Source: Mucilaginibacter sp. SJ
GTDB taxonomy: Bacteria; Bacteroidota; Bacteroidia; Sphingobacteriales; Sphingobacteriaceae
Length of the DNA: 64,000 bases
Assembly (NCBI RefSeq): GCF_028993635.1
Contig: NZ_CP118631.1
Coordinates: forward strand, 6,076,001-6,140,000
Reading direction: 5' to 3'
A program made the translations under genes and the position numbers. Below, piece by piece: positions 28,081 to 35,968 of the stretch. The notes under the pieces are model-generated. The model worked only from the letters and a program-made list of their open reading frames with translations. It was not told where the DNA came from and did no database searches. Every line of letters begins with the position of its first letter. The stretch's first letter is position 1.

Positions 28081-28143
28081 AATAATAAAGAATCAAAATA
28101 ATATTTCGTTAAAAAGCAATAAATTTCTGCATGAAAAATATCA

Positions 28144-28157
28144 AATCACCGATATAG
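28144..28157. promoter_or_regulatory. Second copy of XRE-operator flank/half-site
   Basis: The 14 bases AAATCACCGATATA are the exact reverse complement of 28537-28550, i.e. the right arm of the palindrome upstream of the XRE gene plus its flank. It lies upstream of the 27962 gene, suggesting the same regulator acts on both promoters. Confidence 0.4.
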
Positions 28158-28229
28158 TAAATATTTTCAGGGTAAAATTTGTCAGAAATAATAAGAGATC
28201 CCGGAAATTTTTCTTGCGGGAAAGAGATA

Positions 28230-28529
28230 TCAAGCGTTATTCGATTGCTCAGCATCGACATGATGCGGGAACATCAGGCGCATGATCTTATCAGGGGAAG
28301 CTTTCATTGCAGTGCTCAAAGCTATCATTGTCGACATCGTTGGATTCCCTTCGCCTCTTTCGATAGCCCCGATCTGTGACAACCCAATTTCAGAAATTGC
28401 AGCAAGCTCCAACTGGGTGAGGTGGCATTTTTTGCGCTCCTCCCTCAGCCATTCGGCGATTATCTCGCTCATCGTCTCATTGCTGCGTTCCCTCACATAG
28501 CTAAATTCCACTATAAAAGCGCGAAGCAA
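28230..28529 (-). CDS. XRE-family helix-turn-helix regulator
   Basis: The frame has 99 codons; translation may start at the ATG at 28472 (MSEIIAEWLREERKKCHLTQ), giving 80 aa. It has a classic Cro/CI HTH: LTQLELAAISEIGLSQIGAIERGEGNPTMSTMIALSTAM-type spacing. It is divergent from the small gene at 28606, with a perfect palindrome between them, so it probably autoregulates. Confidence 0.8.
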   Translation of the reverse strand: MLRAFIVEFSYVRERSNETMSEIIAEWLREERKKCHLTQLELAAISEIGLSQIGAIERGEGNPTMSTMIALSTAMKASPDKIMRLMFPHHVDAEQSNNA

Positions 28530-28531
28530 CT

Positions 28532-28545
28532 ACCGATATATCGGT
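28532..28545. promoter_or_regulatory. Palindromic operator ACCGATATATCGGT
   Basis: A perfect 14-bp palindrome lies in the divergent promoter region between the XRE gene and the small gene at 28606. The position and symmetry fit a dimeric HTH binding site. One arm with its flank recurs at 28144. Confidence 0.6.
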
Positions 28546-28605
28546 GATTTTAATTATATTTACTTAACTAAAACGCAAACAAAAGCAATTAAACTCAGCA
28601 ATAAA

Positions 28606-28851
28606 ATGGAAGCGAAAAATACGGCGATCCTCAAAACTTTTATCTCAGAACTAGAATTCAGTAATGAATTCATCCTGCAAAGTTCAGCGATGGGATTTGA
28701 AACAATTGAAGAAATAACGGACATTTCGCCCGAACTGCTTATAAACTGGAAAGGTTTTGACTATAACTGGCTGGGAGAATTAATTCGCTTTCTTAGCAAA
28801 CACCAATTATTAGAAGTATTGCAGCCACTACCGGGAAGTAGTCGCGGTTGA
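28606..28851 (+). CDS. Small RNAP alpha-CTD-like (HhH) protein, copy 2
   Basis: The 81-aa paralog of the product at 26575 has a shared pattern (SSAMGFETIEEITDISPELL, then F-Y-W-L-ELIRFLSKHQLLEVLQ). It overlaps the 3' end of the opposite-strand 390-aa gene by 59 nt. It is probably under control of the adjacent XRE operator. Confidence 0.6.
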   Translation: MEAKNTAILKTFISELEFSNEFILQSSAMGFETIEEITDISPELLINWKGFDYNWLGELIRFLSKHQLLEVLQPLPGSSRG

Positions 28852-29965
28852 TACGGTTTATCATACGCGTGAGGATGTCACGCATTTCTGCAGCCACTAC
28901 CTGGCTCTTGCTATAAAATTCTTTGCTGATTCCACCCGCAGAAATTACACGCTGACGCTTAGAGGAACAATTTGTAGCAAAGAACTCAAAAATTTCCGTA
29001 AGTGCCATTTCACCGAAAATATGTTCCTTGGCGAAGAGACGAATTAGACATGCTAAATGCGCTACCGGGAGCCGGAAGGATAACTTTTGATTTGATTCCG
29101 GGGTTGAAGCTGTTTGAGCGACTGAAATTTCCAATGCTTGTAACTCCGATGTAAGCCAGTTGGTCAACATGGTGCTTAGTGAAGGCCAACGCAAGTCCAG
29201 TCGTAAGGTTTGCTTTTGCTGTTGATAGGGAATATGCAGTAATAATTGGCGGATCACCGAAATTCCTTCGTGACCTTCCAACTCGGCGAAATGGCTTTTT
29301 AACTTATCCTGATGAAATCCGAATAAATCCAAATGGTTAAAATTAAGCTCAATGAGTTTTTCAATCAGGGAGCCTGTTAGGTCTTCTTTTGTAGGCCCTG
29401 CCATAAAGAAAGACAGCCCCGTGATAAATTTTTTGTAGTAAGCAACATCCCTATACGATAACTGACTTTTATCGGGCCCGGAAATCAAGTTTAGATAGGA
29501 CGCAATTGCTTGAGAAATTATTGGATCAATGTTAATACTTTGAATCCATTCCAGAAGCGCACCATGTTGGTTTATAATATCCAGGCAGACGCGGACTTTG
29601 TAAACATCGGGACAAGTAATAGAATCATCAAAATATTCGGAGAAATCTTCAAAAAATGCGTCTAATAATGCGAAAAAACTGGAGAAGATATCTTGCGGCG
29701 TGCTAATGGCGCCACCTGAGCATGGGGTAGGTCTGCTCAAGATATTTTCAGTTAAAAGTGTAAGTTGTTTGTCTAGTTCCCGAAGCTGGTAGCTAGTATA
29801 CCTCCTCAACGCTGCATCGTTGCTGTTAGTGAAAAGCATCGAAGCCCAGGAACTCCTGGCTTCGATGCTTAGATCTTCAACATATCTGCCGACATCCATT
29901 ACGTCAAATTCACTTTCGGTGTATAGCCTGATTTTCTTATGCATATTGTTCAGGGGTATGTTCAT
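28793..29965 (-). CDS. ~390-aa ICE-associated protein, copy 2 (possibly RteC-like)
   Basis: The 390-aa paralog of the product at 26793 shares the C-terminal block LSFRLPVAHLACLIRLFAKE, then IFEFFATNC and ...MRDILTRMINRIN. It begins 38 nt after the stop of the 52-aa lanthipeptide-like precursor on the same strand and may share its transcript. Its function is unknown. Confidence 0.5.
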   Translation of the reverse strand: MNIPLNNMHKKIRLYTESEFDVMDVGRYVEDLSIEARSSWASMLFTNSNDAALRRYTSYQLRELDKQLTLLTENILSRPTPCSGGAISTPQDIFSSFFALLDAFFEDFSEYFDDSITCPDVYKVRVCLDIINQHGALLEWIQSINIDPIISQAIASYLNLISGPDKSQLSYRDVAYYKKFITGLSFFMAGPTKEDLTGSLIEKLIELNFNHLDLFGFHQDKLKSHFAELEGHEGISVIRQLLLHIPYQQQKQTLRLDLRWPSLSTMLTNWLTSELQALEISVAQTASTPESNQKLSFRLPVAHLACLIRLFAKEHIFGEMALTEIFEFFATNCSSKRQRVISAGGISKEFYSKSQVVAAEMRDILTRMINRINRDYFPVVAAILLIIGVC

Positions 29966-30003
29966 ATTGAATGATTTTAACGACTGTACGGCAGCGTTGA
30001 ATA

Positions 30004-30162
30004 TTAAATAAAATGTGAAGTGGTTAAAATAGTAGTACAGAAATTTGTTGGATCACCTTGTGATGTAGCCTCCTTTCCTGCATTGAAAGAGAAATTCGCA
30101 TTCTTAAATGTGTAAGGGTTGTTTACCCTGGCTTTTGGTAATTTGCTTTTTGTAGTTTTCAT
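30004..30162 (-). CDS. Putative class I lanthipeptide precursor peptide
   Basis: A 52-codon gene (ATG 30162-30160, TAA 30006-30004). The leader is basic (MKTTKSKLPKARVNNPYTFK...), and a GDP step (residues 36-38) precedes a Thr/Ser-rich C terminus with a single Cys (TNFCTTILTTSHFI, Cys42). This layout is typical of Bacteroidota lanthipeptide precursors, whose Thr/Ser are dehydrated by LanB. A full-length LanB lies 1.9 kb away on the same strand, and the LytS/LytTR pair starts divergently 108 nt away. Confidence 0.65.
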   Translation of the reverse strand: MKTTKSKLPKARVNNPYTFKNANFSFNAGKEATSQGDPTNFCTTILTTSHFI

Positions 30163-30270
30163 ATTATTTAATTTTAGACTATATTATTATATTTATAGAA
30201 AAAAACTGGGTTTATTACATGAATAGCCCATTTTTTTACATTAAAATCTGATTCTACCTCCATTTGATAA

Positions 30271-31323
30271 ATGTCCATAAATGAAAAATATAAAACTGCT
30301 TTGAACCACTCTGTGTGGTGGTTAGCATTTTATATTTATGAGGTTGGCATTTTTTATATGATCTCTGGCGCATTTCCGAATGCGAGTCAAAATCTTGTTT
30401 ATTATGGAATTAACATCGGTCTATTCTATTCTCAAAAGAACATTTTGGACTTGAGTTTGGGTGATGCGCCCTTCAGGAAATATTGGAAACTTGTTTTGTA
30501 TACAGCTATAGAGTTGGCTATTTGCATGATTATTAAACTCGGCATAGATTACATTTTTACCGATGGTAAAAGACAATTAAAACTATTTAAGGAAATGGCA
30601 GGTCTCGATATCTACCGTTCAGTTTTTTTTATGGGTCTTGCCTCGCTTTACTGGACTGCGTTGAACATACATTCTTTTCGCAAGAGAGCACTGGAAGCAG
30701 AGATAAGTCATCTGAAGTCAGCGTCAGAAAGTCAGGAACTTAAGTTACAATATGAGGAAGCACGCAACATTTATCTTCAGCAGCAAATCAATCCTCATAT
30801 GCTTTTTAATTCGCTGAATTTCGTTTATAATACTGTGTACAAATACAATTTGGAAGCTGCTGACAGCATAGAGAAACTTGCTGAAATAATGCATTACACG
30901 TATCAGGAACCAGGAAACGATGGCAAGAAGTCCCTGGAGCAGGAACTTCAACAGATCGGAAATATGATCTCGATCAATCGGGTCCGCTATGATTACGACC
31001 TGGATATCCGGTTCAACACTGACGGCGACACAGCAGGGCACCGAATAATACCGTTAGTGTTGATGACGCTCGTCGAAAATATATTTAAACATGGCGATTT
31101 GAAAAGCAACCCCGTTACGATAGCTATGGATATTAGTCCCGTAGGTAAAATGACATTCTTTACTCAAAACTATAAAACAGCTTCAAATACATTTAACAGG
31201 TTAAAAAGCGTTGGGATCGAAAATATTCAAAAGAGATTGCAGTATGCTTATGGCACAAATTATTCATTGAAATTCGAAGAAAATAGGAACACATTCGAAT
31301 CTCATCTAACGATATTTTTATGA
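30271..31323 (+). CDS. LytS-type sensor histidine kinase
   Basis: The 350-aa protein has about four membrane helices in the first ~135 residues and a short coiled coil (~140-165). The His_kinase box QQQINPHMLFNSLNF follows, with phospho-acceptor His176. A degenerate HATPase region (VLMTLVENIFKHG, then GIENIQKRLQYAYG) completes it. It phosphorylates the LytTR regulator, whose start overlaps its stop by 4 nt. The ligand may be the lanthipeptide product or envelope stress (inference). Confidence 0.9.
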   Translation: MSINEKYKTALNHSVWWLAFYIYEVGIFYMISGAFPNASQNLVYYGINIGLFYSQKNILDLSLGDAPFRKYWKLVLYTAIELAICMIIKLGIDYIFTDGKRQLKLFKEMAGLDIYRSVFFMGLASLYWTALNIHSFRKRALEAEISHLKSASESQELKLQYEEARNIYLQQQINPHMLFNSLNFVYNTVYKYNLEAADSIEKLAEIMHYTYQEPGNDGKKSLEQELQQIGNMISINRVRYDYDLDIRFNTDGDTAGHRIIPLVLMTLVENIFKHGDLKSNPVTIAMDISPVGKMTFFTQNYKTASNTFNRLKSVGIENIQKRLQYAYGTNYSLKFEENRNTFESHLTIFL

Positions 31324-32051
31324 AAGTTTGCATAGTTGATGATGAATTGCACGCAGTTCAACTACTCGAAAAGTTTGTCACAGATACACCGGAATTGGAA
31401 CTTGACGGAGCATTTACTGACCCCTTATCAGCATTACCCTTACTAAACGGCAAGAATCCCCCTGATGTCGCATTTCTTGATGTGGAAATGCCTGGTTTAA
31501 CGGGACTTGAACTCGGACAGTTGATCAGCGGTAACCATGTGAAGGTCGTCCTGGTTACCTCGTTCAATGAGTTCGGCCCCGAGGCCTTTGAAATCAACGC
31601 TTCTGACTATCTCTTGAAGCCAGTATCGTATGCCCGGTTCTACCGCTGTATCCAAAAACTAAATCAAAATAAAGAAAACTCAACTCAAGAAATCAAAGAA
31701 CGATTGATATTGTTTGTTAAAGGAGGCCAAAAGGAGAATTATATCAGCATTGACGCCGATGATATCGTTCACATACAGGCTGCTTTGAATTATGTAGAAA
31801 TATTCCATGACGGCACTAAAACGATCACTTATCTCACGCTAACTGAAATCCTCTCCAAATTACCGGCTTCAGCTTTCTGCCGTGTTCACAGATCTTATAT
31901 TATCAACATCAACAAGATCAAAATAATTGACCAGGCAGAGATTGAAATGACTGACGGAAGAATTATTCCCATCGGTGAAAGCTTTCACGATAGTTTTTTC
32001 AACCGGATTGCCCCATTGATATTAACCAGCAAAAGGGGCCGCAGGGGTTGA
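31320..32051 (+). CDS. LytTR-family response regulator
   Basis: The 243-aa protein has a receiver domain with Asp7/Asp8 and phospho-acceptor Asp54 (AFLDVEMPG), the conserved TSFNEFGPEAFEINASDYLLKP end, and a C-terminal LytTR DNA-binding domain (IHIQAALNYVEIF, FCRVHRSYIINI). It is co-translated with the kinase gene. Its 3' end overlaps the opposite-strand lanB end by 30 nt. It likely controls the precursor and lanB promoters. Confidence 0.9.
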   Translation: MKVCIVDDELHAVQLLEKFVTDTPELELDGAFTDPLSALPLLNGKNPPDVAFLDVEMPGLTGLELGQLISGNHVKVVLVTSFNEFGPEAFEINASDYLLKPVSYARFYRCIQKLNQNKENSTQEIKERLILFVKGGQKENYISIDADDIVHIQAALNYVEIFHDGTKTITYLTLTEILSKLPASAFCRVHRSYIININKIKIIDQAEIEMTDGRIIPIGESFHDSFFNRIAPLILTSKRGRRG

Positions 32052-35048
32052 TATATTCTCGGCTCTGTTTATTCGCCCTACTTCATATTTGAAAAGGCAA
32101 TAAAATATTAAGCCTTCGTGATGGCGCTGAGCCATATTAAACATGCGGTTAACCTGCATATGAAGCAGGTCTGCAAGTAAAATATGCCTTCGTTCGGACG
32201 ACCAGGAACTGCTTGAACTGGATAGGTGCGCTATCTGGTTTATCAGATTGTTAAATAGTTCATTGGTGGAACAATCACAAGACGCTACTGCTTGACCCAA
32301 TTGTTTTTGGTATTGTCTATATCTTCGGTCGAAACCTAATTTTAGTTCTTTTTTACCTCCAAACTCTTTGACAAAGCTCGCTGCCCTCCACTCAAAAAAA
32401 CGCAATAACCCAGTCTCTAAGAAAATTTCGGTTAGCTTATAAATTACGCCAAACGCGGATAAAGGATCTTTCTGCAGAATATCAAGGTTATTGATTACCC
32501 ATTCGCTGCCTGCTTGAAAATATTCCTCGACTGATTCTATCAGTTCCGGGCTATAACGTTCAACTTCCCGTTGGTAAGCATCACTAATGGCCGTACTGAC
32601 CATACCCATTTCCTGGGCATTAGTAAGACTTTCTGATAACTGATCGGCGATTAAATGTAAAGCTTGTGAAGATCCAACCTTAACACGAACCCTTAAATGT
32701 GGATCAGGATCGCTGTACCTGATGAAAAACCAGGACTGGATGTTCTCCCGATGGCTGGATATCAACGGCCTGATCACCTCTGAAAGTACCTGGTCGGACA
32801 CGAACTCTGTGCAGTATATTTTAAGATAAAGCCATTTTCTTCCCGGTATGAATAATCGCTGAATAGCTGGATGCACCATTGCCCCCGCGGTTTCAGGTGA
32901 TTTAGTATAAATTTCGCCCTTTCTTTTCAATACTGCGAGAAATTGGCCAGCCAATGGATCTTTACCGAGGCGTACTGAATTATCCGGCACAAGATACTCT
33001 CGAATAATTGCAGGCTTAGTTTCTTTGAGACAATCCAAAAAAAATAAAGCCTCCTTGTCATCAGCCAGGTCAAAAACCAATTGCCTGTCGCTCAGGCCTA
33101 AAGTTACCATCCTGGGAATACCGCGTTTTTGCCTGAACAAGTGAAGCTTTCCTATAGATCTCGGTTGGGTAATTAACGAATTTACTTCTTCTTCGTCCAA
33201 TTTCCATTTGGCCATCGATAATATCACTTTGCCTGAATAAAATCGCGGATAAAATCTGAGGTCTGGAAATACCCGCTCCGGGTCAAAAGTCAGATTGGCT
33301 TGTAACCCCTCAAATTGAAGATCGCATAACATTTGAAAAACAGCCAAATCGTTATGTTGGAAATTGTACGCGGTAGGAAGCCTGGGGATTACTCTTTTGC
33401 CCAACGTTTTTGATTCCAGAATAAGTTGATCACCATTCATCCAAACAACGAGATCTGACAGATTGATATGCTGTTGCCCGGTATCGTCAGGAAAAGTATT
33501 AATAGTGATCACAGAATCATAAACAGGTCTCCTCCTGTTGATGTTATCCGTATGTTCATCTGAAAGTTGATGGAGCTCTGCAAAAATAATGTCTGGATTC
33601 TGTCGTCCCTCGAAAGCGGCAATTTCCTTGCAAAACAATTCTATCTGATGATCGAATGGGGAGAATCGGCCTATAAGCGACGTGGCCGATGCGCCGCCAA
33701 CATTGTCAAGTACGATCATGCCTTTGCTTTGGCTAAACAATACAGCAATGGTTTGGGGGATCTGGTGTTTCTCAGATGGTAACTCAAGCGACTGGTAATC
33801 TTCGGGTTTGATTTCAACCGGGTCGGACTCATTTCTATGCTGGTTTGAAATCCAGCATTTCATTAATGATTTATGAACCGGTGTCCAATCCAATTGTCTC
33901 GGTCTCCCGGCTGGTGATGAAAATGCAATATCCGCTAACAAAGCAGATTTGACACCCTGATGCAGCCCGCCGTAACCTACACCTGTATCCGGATCTATCG
34001 CCTTTAGCAGCGGAACTCTTTCATTATCGAACCTTTTTTTGAAGGCTTCTTTAAATTCTTTTAAAAAAGGGGTAGAATAAGGTATAACAAGGCGTCGGAC
34101 TAAATTGATAGCCTGGCGTAACTCATTTTGAATTTCAGGGGAAACTCCGCCTGTAAATTGTGGTCGGGCCAGTGCACTGTAGAAATGATCATCTGAAACT
34201 TTCAGACCGCCTGGTTCACTAATGCTGTTCAATTCTGAAAATATGGATGGGAGAGGGGAAGGAGGTGGATATTTACCAAGCTTTACACGTTCCCAGAAGC
34301 TACTTACCGAAGCGAAATTTTTCAGGTTATTCCCAGTTACCGTATCGTTTGGAAGCGCATACAAGCTTCCTTCCATTTCCGAAATGAGCACCTGCTCTTC
34401 CAATAAAAAATTTGCATATTCTTCCGCTTCATTCCGGTCACAACCGGAGAGGTTTTGTATGTAAGAGACTATGAAAGAACGTTTTTGAATAGTATTGGCG
34501 AATGTTATGATCTCCCTGTTTAACTCTTCTGCATCGAGCTCGTTAACATCGAATCGCAGTTTACTTCCTTCTTCGCGGCTTGTTTTAATATACCTAAACA
34601 CATTACCAACCTGGTAAATCGTCCTGTTGGCAATTAAACGAAAGTCCGGAGTAAGGGCCAGCATTATTTTGTCATAGTCCGCTTGCCAGCGCCTTGAGGG
34701 TAAAAGATGCACTATTGCGTGGTTGTTAGGGTCCAGCCTTATTTCTCCCGCGTTGTCCCATTTTACTAACGAGAACGATGCAAATGCTCCGAATGGTGTC
34801 GGCCGGAAGCTCATGCGGTTATAATACTTGTATAAGCTGAAAATCTCCTTTTCTGTTAAATTTTTGAACCTAAACGCTTTGTTTTCCAATATGCGATAGA
34901 AGGAAGGACTGGCCAGCCAAAGCGCATCCAGGAATGCCTGGTCAACCAGAATTTCCGGAAGGCGGCTGAGGGCGTATCGTTTAAAACTATAATATGGCGT
35001 TCTTAAAACAACCTGGTCATAAAATTCAAAGTTCTCATTATCAATCAT
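32022..35048 (-). CDS. Full-length lantibiotic dehydratase (LanB)
   Basis: The 1008-aa protein has the N-terminal glutamylation domain (start ...VVLRTPYYSFKRYAL, with SFRPTPFGAFASF near residue 95) and a C-terminal SpaB_C/thiopeptide-type elimination domain (WLYLKIYCTEFVSDQVL, FFIRYSDPDPHLRVRV). LanB glutamylates Ser/Thr using Glu-tRNA and eliminates glutamate to give dehydro-amino acids. Both domains are in one chain. No LanC cyclase gene is in the window, so ring closure would need a distant cyclase or not occur. Confidence 0.9.
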   Translation of the reverse strand: MIDNENFEFYDQVVLRTPYYSFKRYALSRLPEILVDQAFLDALWLASPSFYRILENKAFRFKNLTEKEIFSLYKYYNRMSFRPTPFGAFASFSLVKWDNAGEIRLDPNNHAIVHLLPSRRWQADYDKIMLALTPDFRLIANRTIYQVGNVFRYIKTSREEGSKLRFDVNELDAEELNREIITFANTIQKRSFIVSYIQNLSGCDRNEAEEYANFLLEEQVLISEMEGSLYALPNDTVTGNNLKNFASVSSFWERVKLGKYPPPSPLPSIFSELNSISEPGGLKVSDDHFYSALARPQFTGGVSPEIQNELRQAINLVRRLVIPYSTPFLKEFKEAFKKRFDNERVPLLKAIDPDTGVGYGGLHQGVKSALLADIAFSSPAGRPRQLDWTPVHKSLMKCWISNQHRNESDPVEIKPEDYQSLELPSEKHQIPQTIAVLFSQSKGMIVLDNVGGASATSLIGRFSPFDHQIELFCKEIAAFEGRQNPDIIFAELHQLSDEHTDNINRRRPVYDSVITINTFPDDTGQQHINLSDLVVWMNGDQLILESKTLGKRVIPRLPTAYNFQHNDLAVFQMLCDLQFEGLQANLTFDPERVFPDLRFYPRFYSGKVILSMAKWKLDEEEVNSLITQPRSIGKLHLFRQKRGIPRMVTLGLSDRQLVFDLADDKEALFFLDCLKETKPAIIREYLVPDNSVRLGKDPLAGQFLAVLKRKGEIYTKSPETAGAMVHPAIQRLFIPGRKWLYLKIYCTEFVSDQVLSEVIRPLISSHRENIQSWFFIRYSDPDPHLRVRVKVGSSQALHLIADQLSESLTNAQEMGMVSTAISDAYQREVERYSPELIESVEEYFQAGSEWVINNLDILQKDPLSAFGVIYKLTEIFLETGLLRFFEWRAASFVKEFGGKKELKLGFDRRYRQYQKQLGQAVASCDCSTNELFNNLINQIAHLSSSSSSWSSERRHILLADLLHMQVNRMFNMAQRHHEGLIFYCLFKYEVGRINRAENISTPAAPFAG

Positions 35049-35139
35049 ATCAAATCATTGTTAAGGGTACTATACCCATTTGCCACTGTTTTGCTGTTTT
35101 TCCCGTCCATTACTTTGCTTTCAAGAAATTGGTGTAACT

Positions 35140-35574
35140 ATGAAAACAGCAATCAAATCGTTAATTCCGGCACTATTGGCTATGTTGTTCATTTACGCGG
35201 CAGTTAGTAAACTGTTAACTTTTGCGGATTTTCGTCAACAGCTTTACAACCAAAACCTTCCGCACTGGCTCAGCAGCCTGTTGTTATACCTGTTGCCTCC
35301 CGCAGAAGTCGTCGTTGCCTGCCTGCTTTGCTTCAGACGTTACGTCATTTCAGGCTTGTGGCTCTCGCTTTTGCTGCTCATCGCTTTCACAGGCTATATT
35401 TCATTAGTTCTGCTGCACTATTGGGACCGTGTACCTTGCTCCTGCGGTGGGATACTTAGCCATATGTCCTGGGCCAGCCACCTCGCATTCAACTGGGCTT
35501 TTCTAATCCTGAATATCCTTGCTGTCTTCCTGCAATTATCCGATTCGAAACAGCATGTACAACTTACCGACTGA
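35140..35574 (+). CDS. MauE/DoxX-like membrane protein
   Basis: The protein is 144 aa from the ATG at 35140 (MKTAIKSLIPALLAMLF); an upstream ATG at 35080 adds an unlikely extension. It has four hydrophobic helices and a CSCGG motif in the second half, as in MauE-type proteins that help form or transport disulfides. Such genes sit beside TlpA-type thioredoxins and small secreted DUF6520 proteins in Bacteroidota, as here. Confidence 0.7.
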   Translation: MKTAIKSLIPALLAMLFIYAAVSKLLTFADFRQQLYNQNLPHWLSSLLLYLLPPAEVVVACLLCFRRYVISGLWLSLLLLIAFTGYISLVLLHYWDRVPCSCGGILSHMSWASHLAFNWAFLILNILAVFLQLSDSKQHVQLTD

Positions 35575-35672
35575 TCTTACAGGGGAATGCCGAAAACCTG
35601 CGAAAAGAGTAGGCACATTAATCACCAAAGTTTTTCTGAATGCTTTTTGATCCAATAAAGCATTCCCACATC

Positions 35673-35921
35673 ATGAAAGGCATGAAATTAAATTTCGCTG
35701 CTATCGCGGTATTATTAGGCACCGGTGCAGCATTCGCAACTTCAGCAAAACCGGCCGATGTAAAATGGCGCCAGCTATCAAATGGAAGTTACCAGCAGGT
35801 AACAGCTGCTTACACTTGTTCCGGAGCAACCGGAATTTGTACAGTTAGCTATCCAACCGGCCAGGATCCAAACATCGATAACAGCAATCCTGTATCGCAG
35901 GAAGCCGGAACCTTTCATTAA
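35673..35921 (+). CDS. DUF6520-like small secreted protein
   Basis: The protein is 82 aa from the ATG at 35673 (a longer frame opens at 35640). It has a signal peptide (residues 1-21, GAAFATS) and then VKWRQLSNGSYQQVTAAYTC. A Cys pair (TCSGATGIC) and an Asn/Pro/Asp-rich tail complete it. It matches the DUF6520 pattern by eye. Its Cys/Ser/Thr content also makes it a conceivable second modified peptide, but the signal peptide argues against a standard RiPP leader. Confidence 0.6.
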   Translation: MKGMKLNFAAIAVLLGTGAAFATSAKPADVKWRQLSNGSYQQVTAAYTCSGATGICTVSYPTGQDPNIDNSNPVSQEAGTFH

Positions 35922-35929
35922 TTTTCGGG

Positions 35930-35955
35930 ACGACCGGCTTAAGGCCGGTCGTTTT
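35930..35955 (+). terminator. Intrinsic terminator after DUF6520 gene
   Basis: A 9-bp perfect stem ACGACCGGC (35930-35938) / GCCGGTCGT (35944-35952) is followed by a T run (35952-35955). It lies between the convergent DUF6520 and susD genes. Confidence 0.75.
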
Positions 35956-35968
35956 GCCTTATTTTACC

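Noticed and set aside
35673..35921. DUF6520-like protein as the main lanthipeptide precursor
   Set aside because: It has a Sec signal peptide rather than a RiPP leader, and the 52-aa gene at 30004-30162 fits better.
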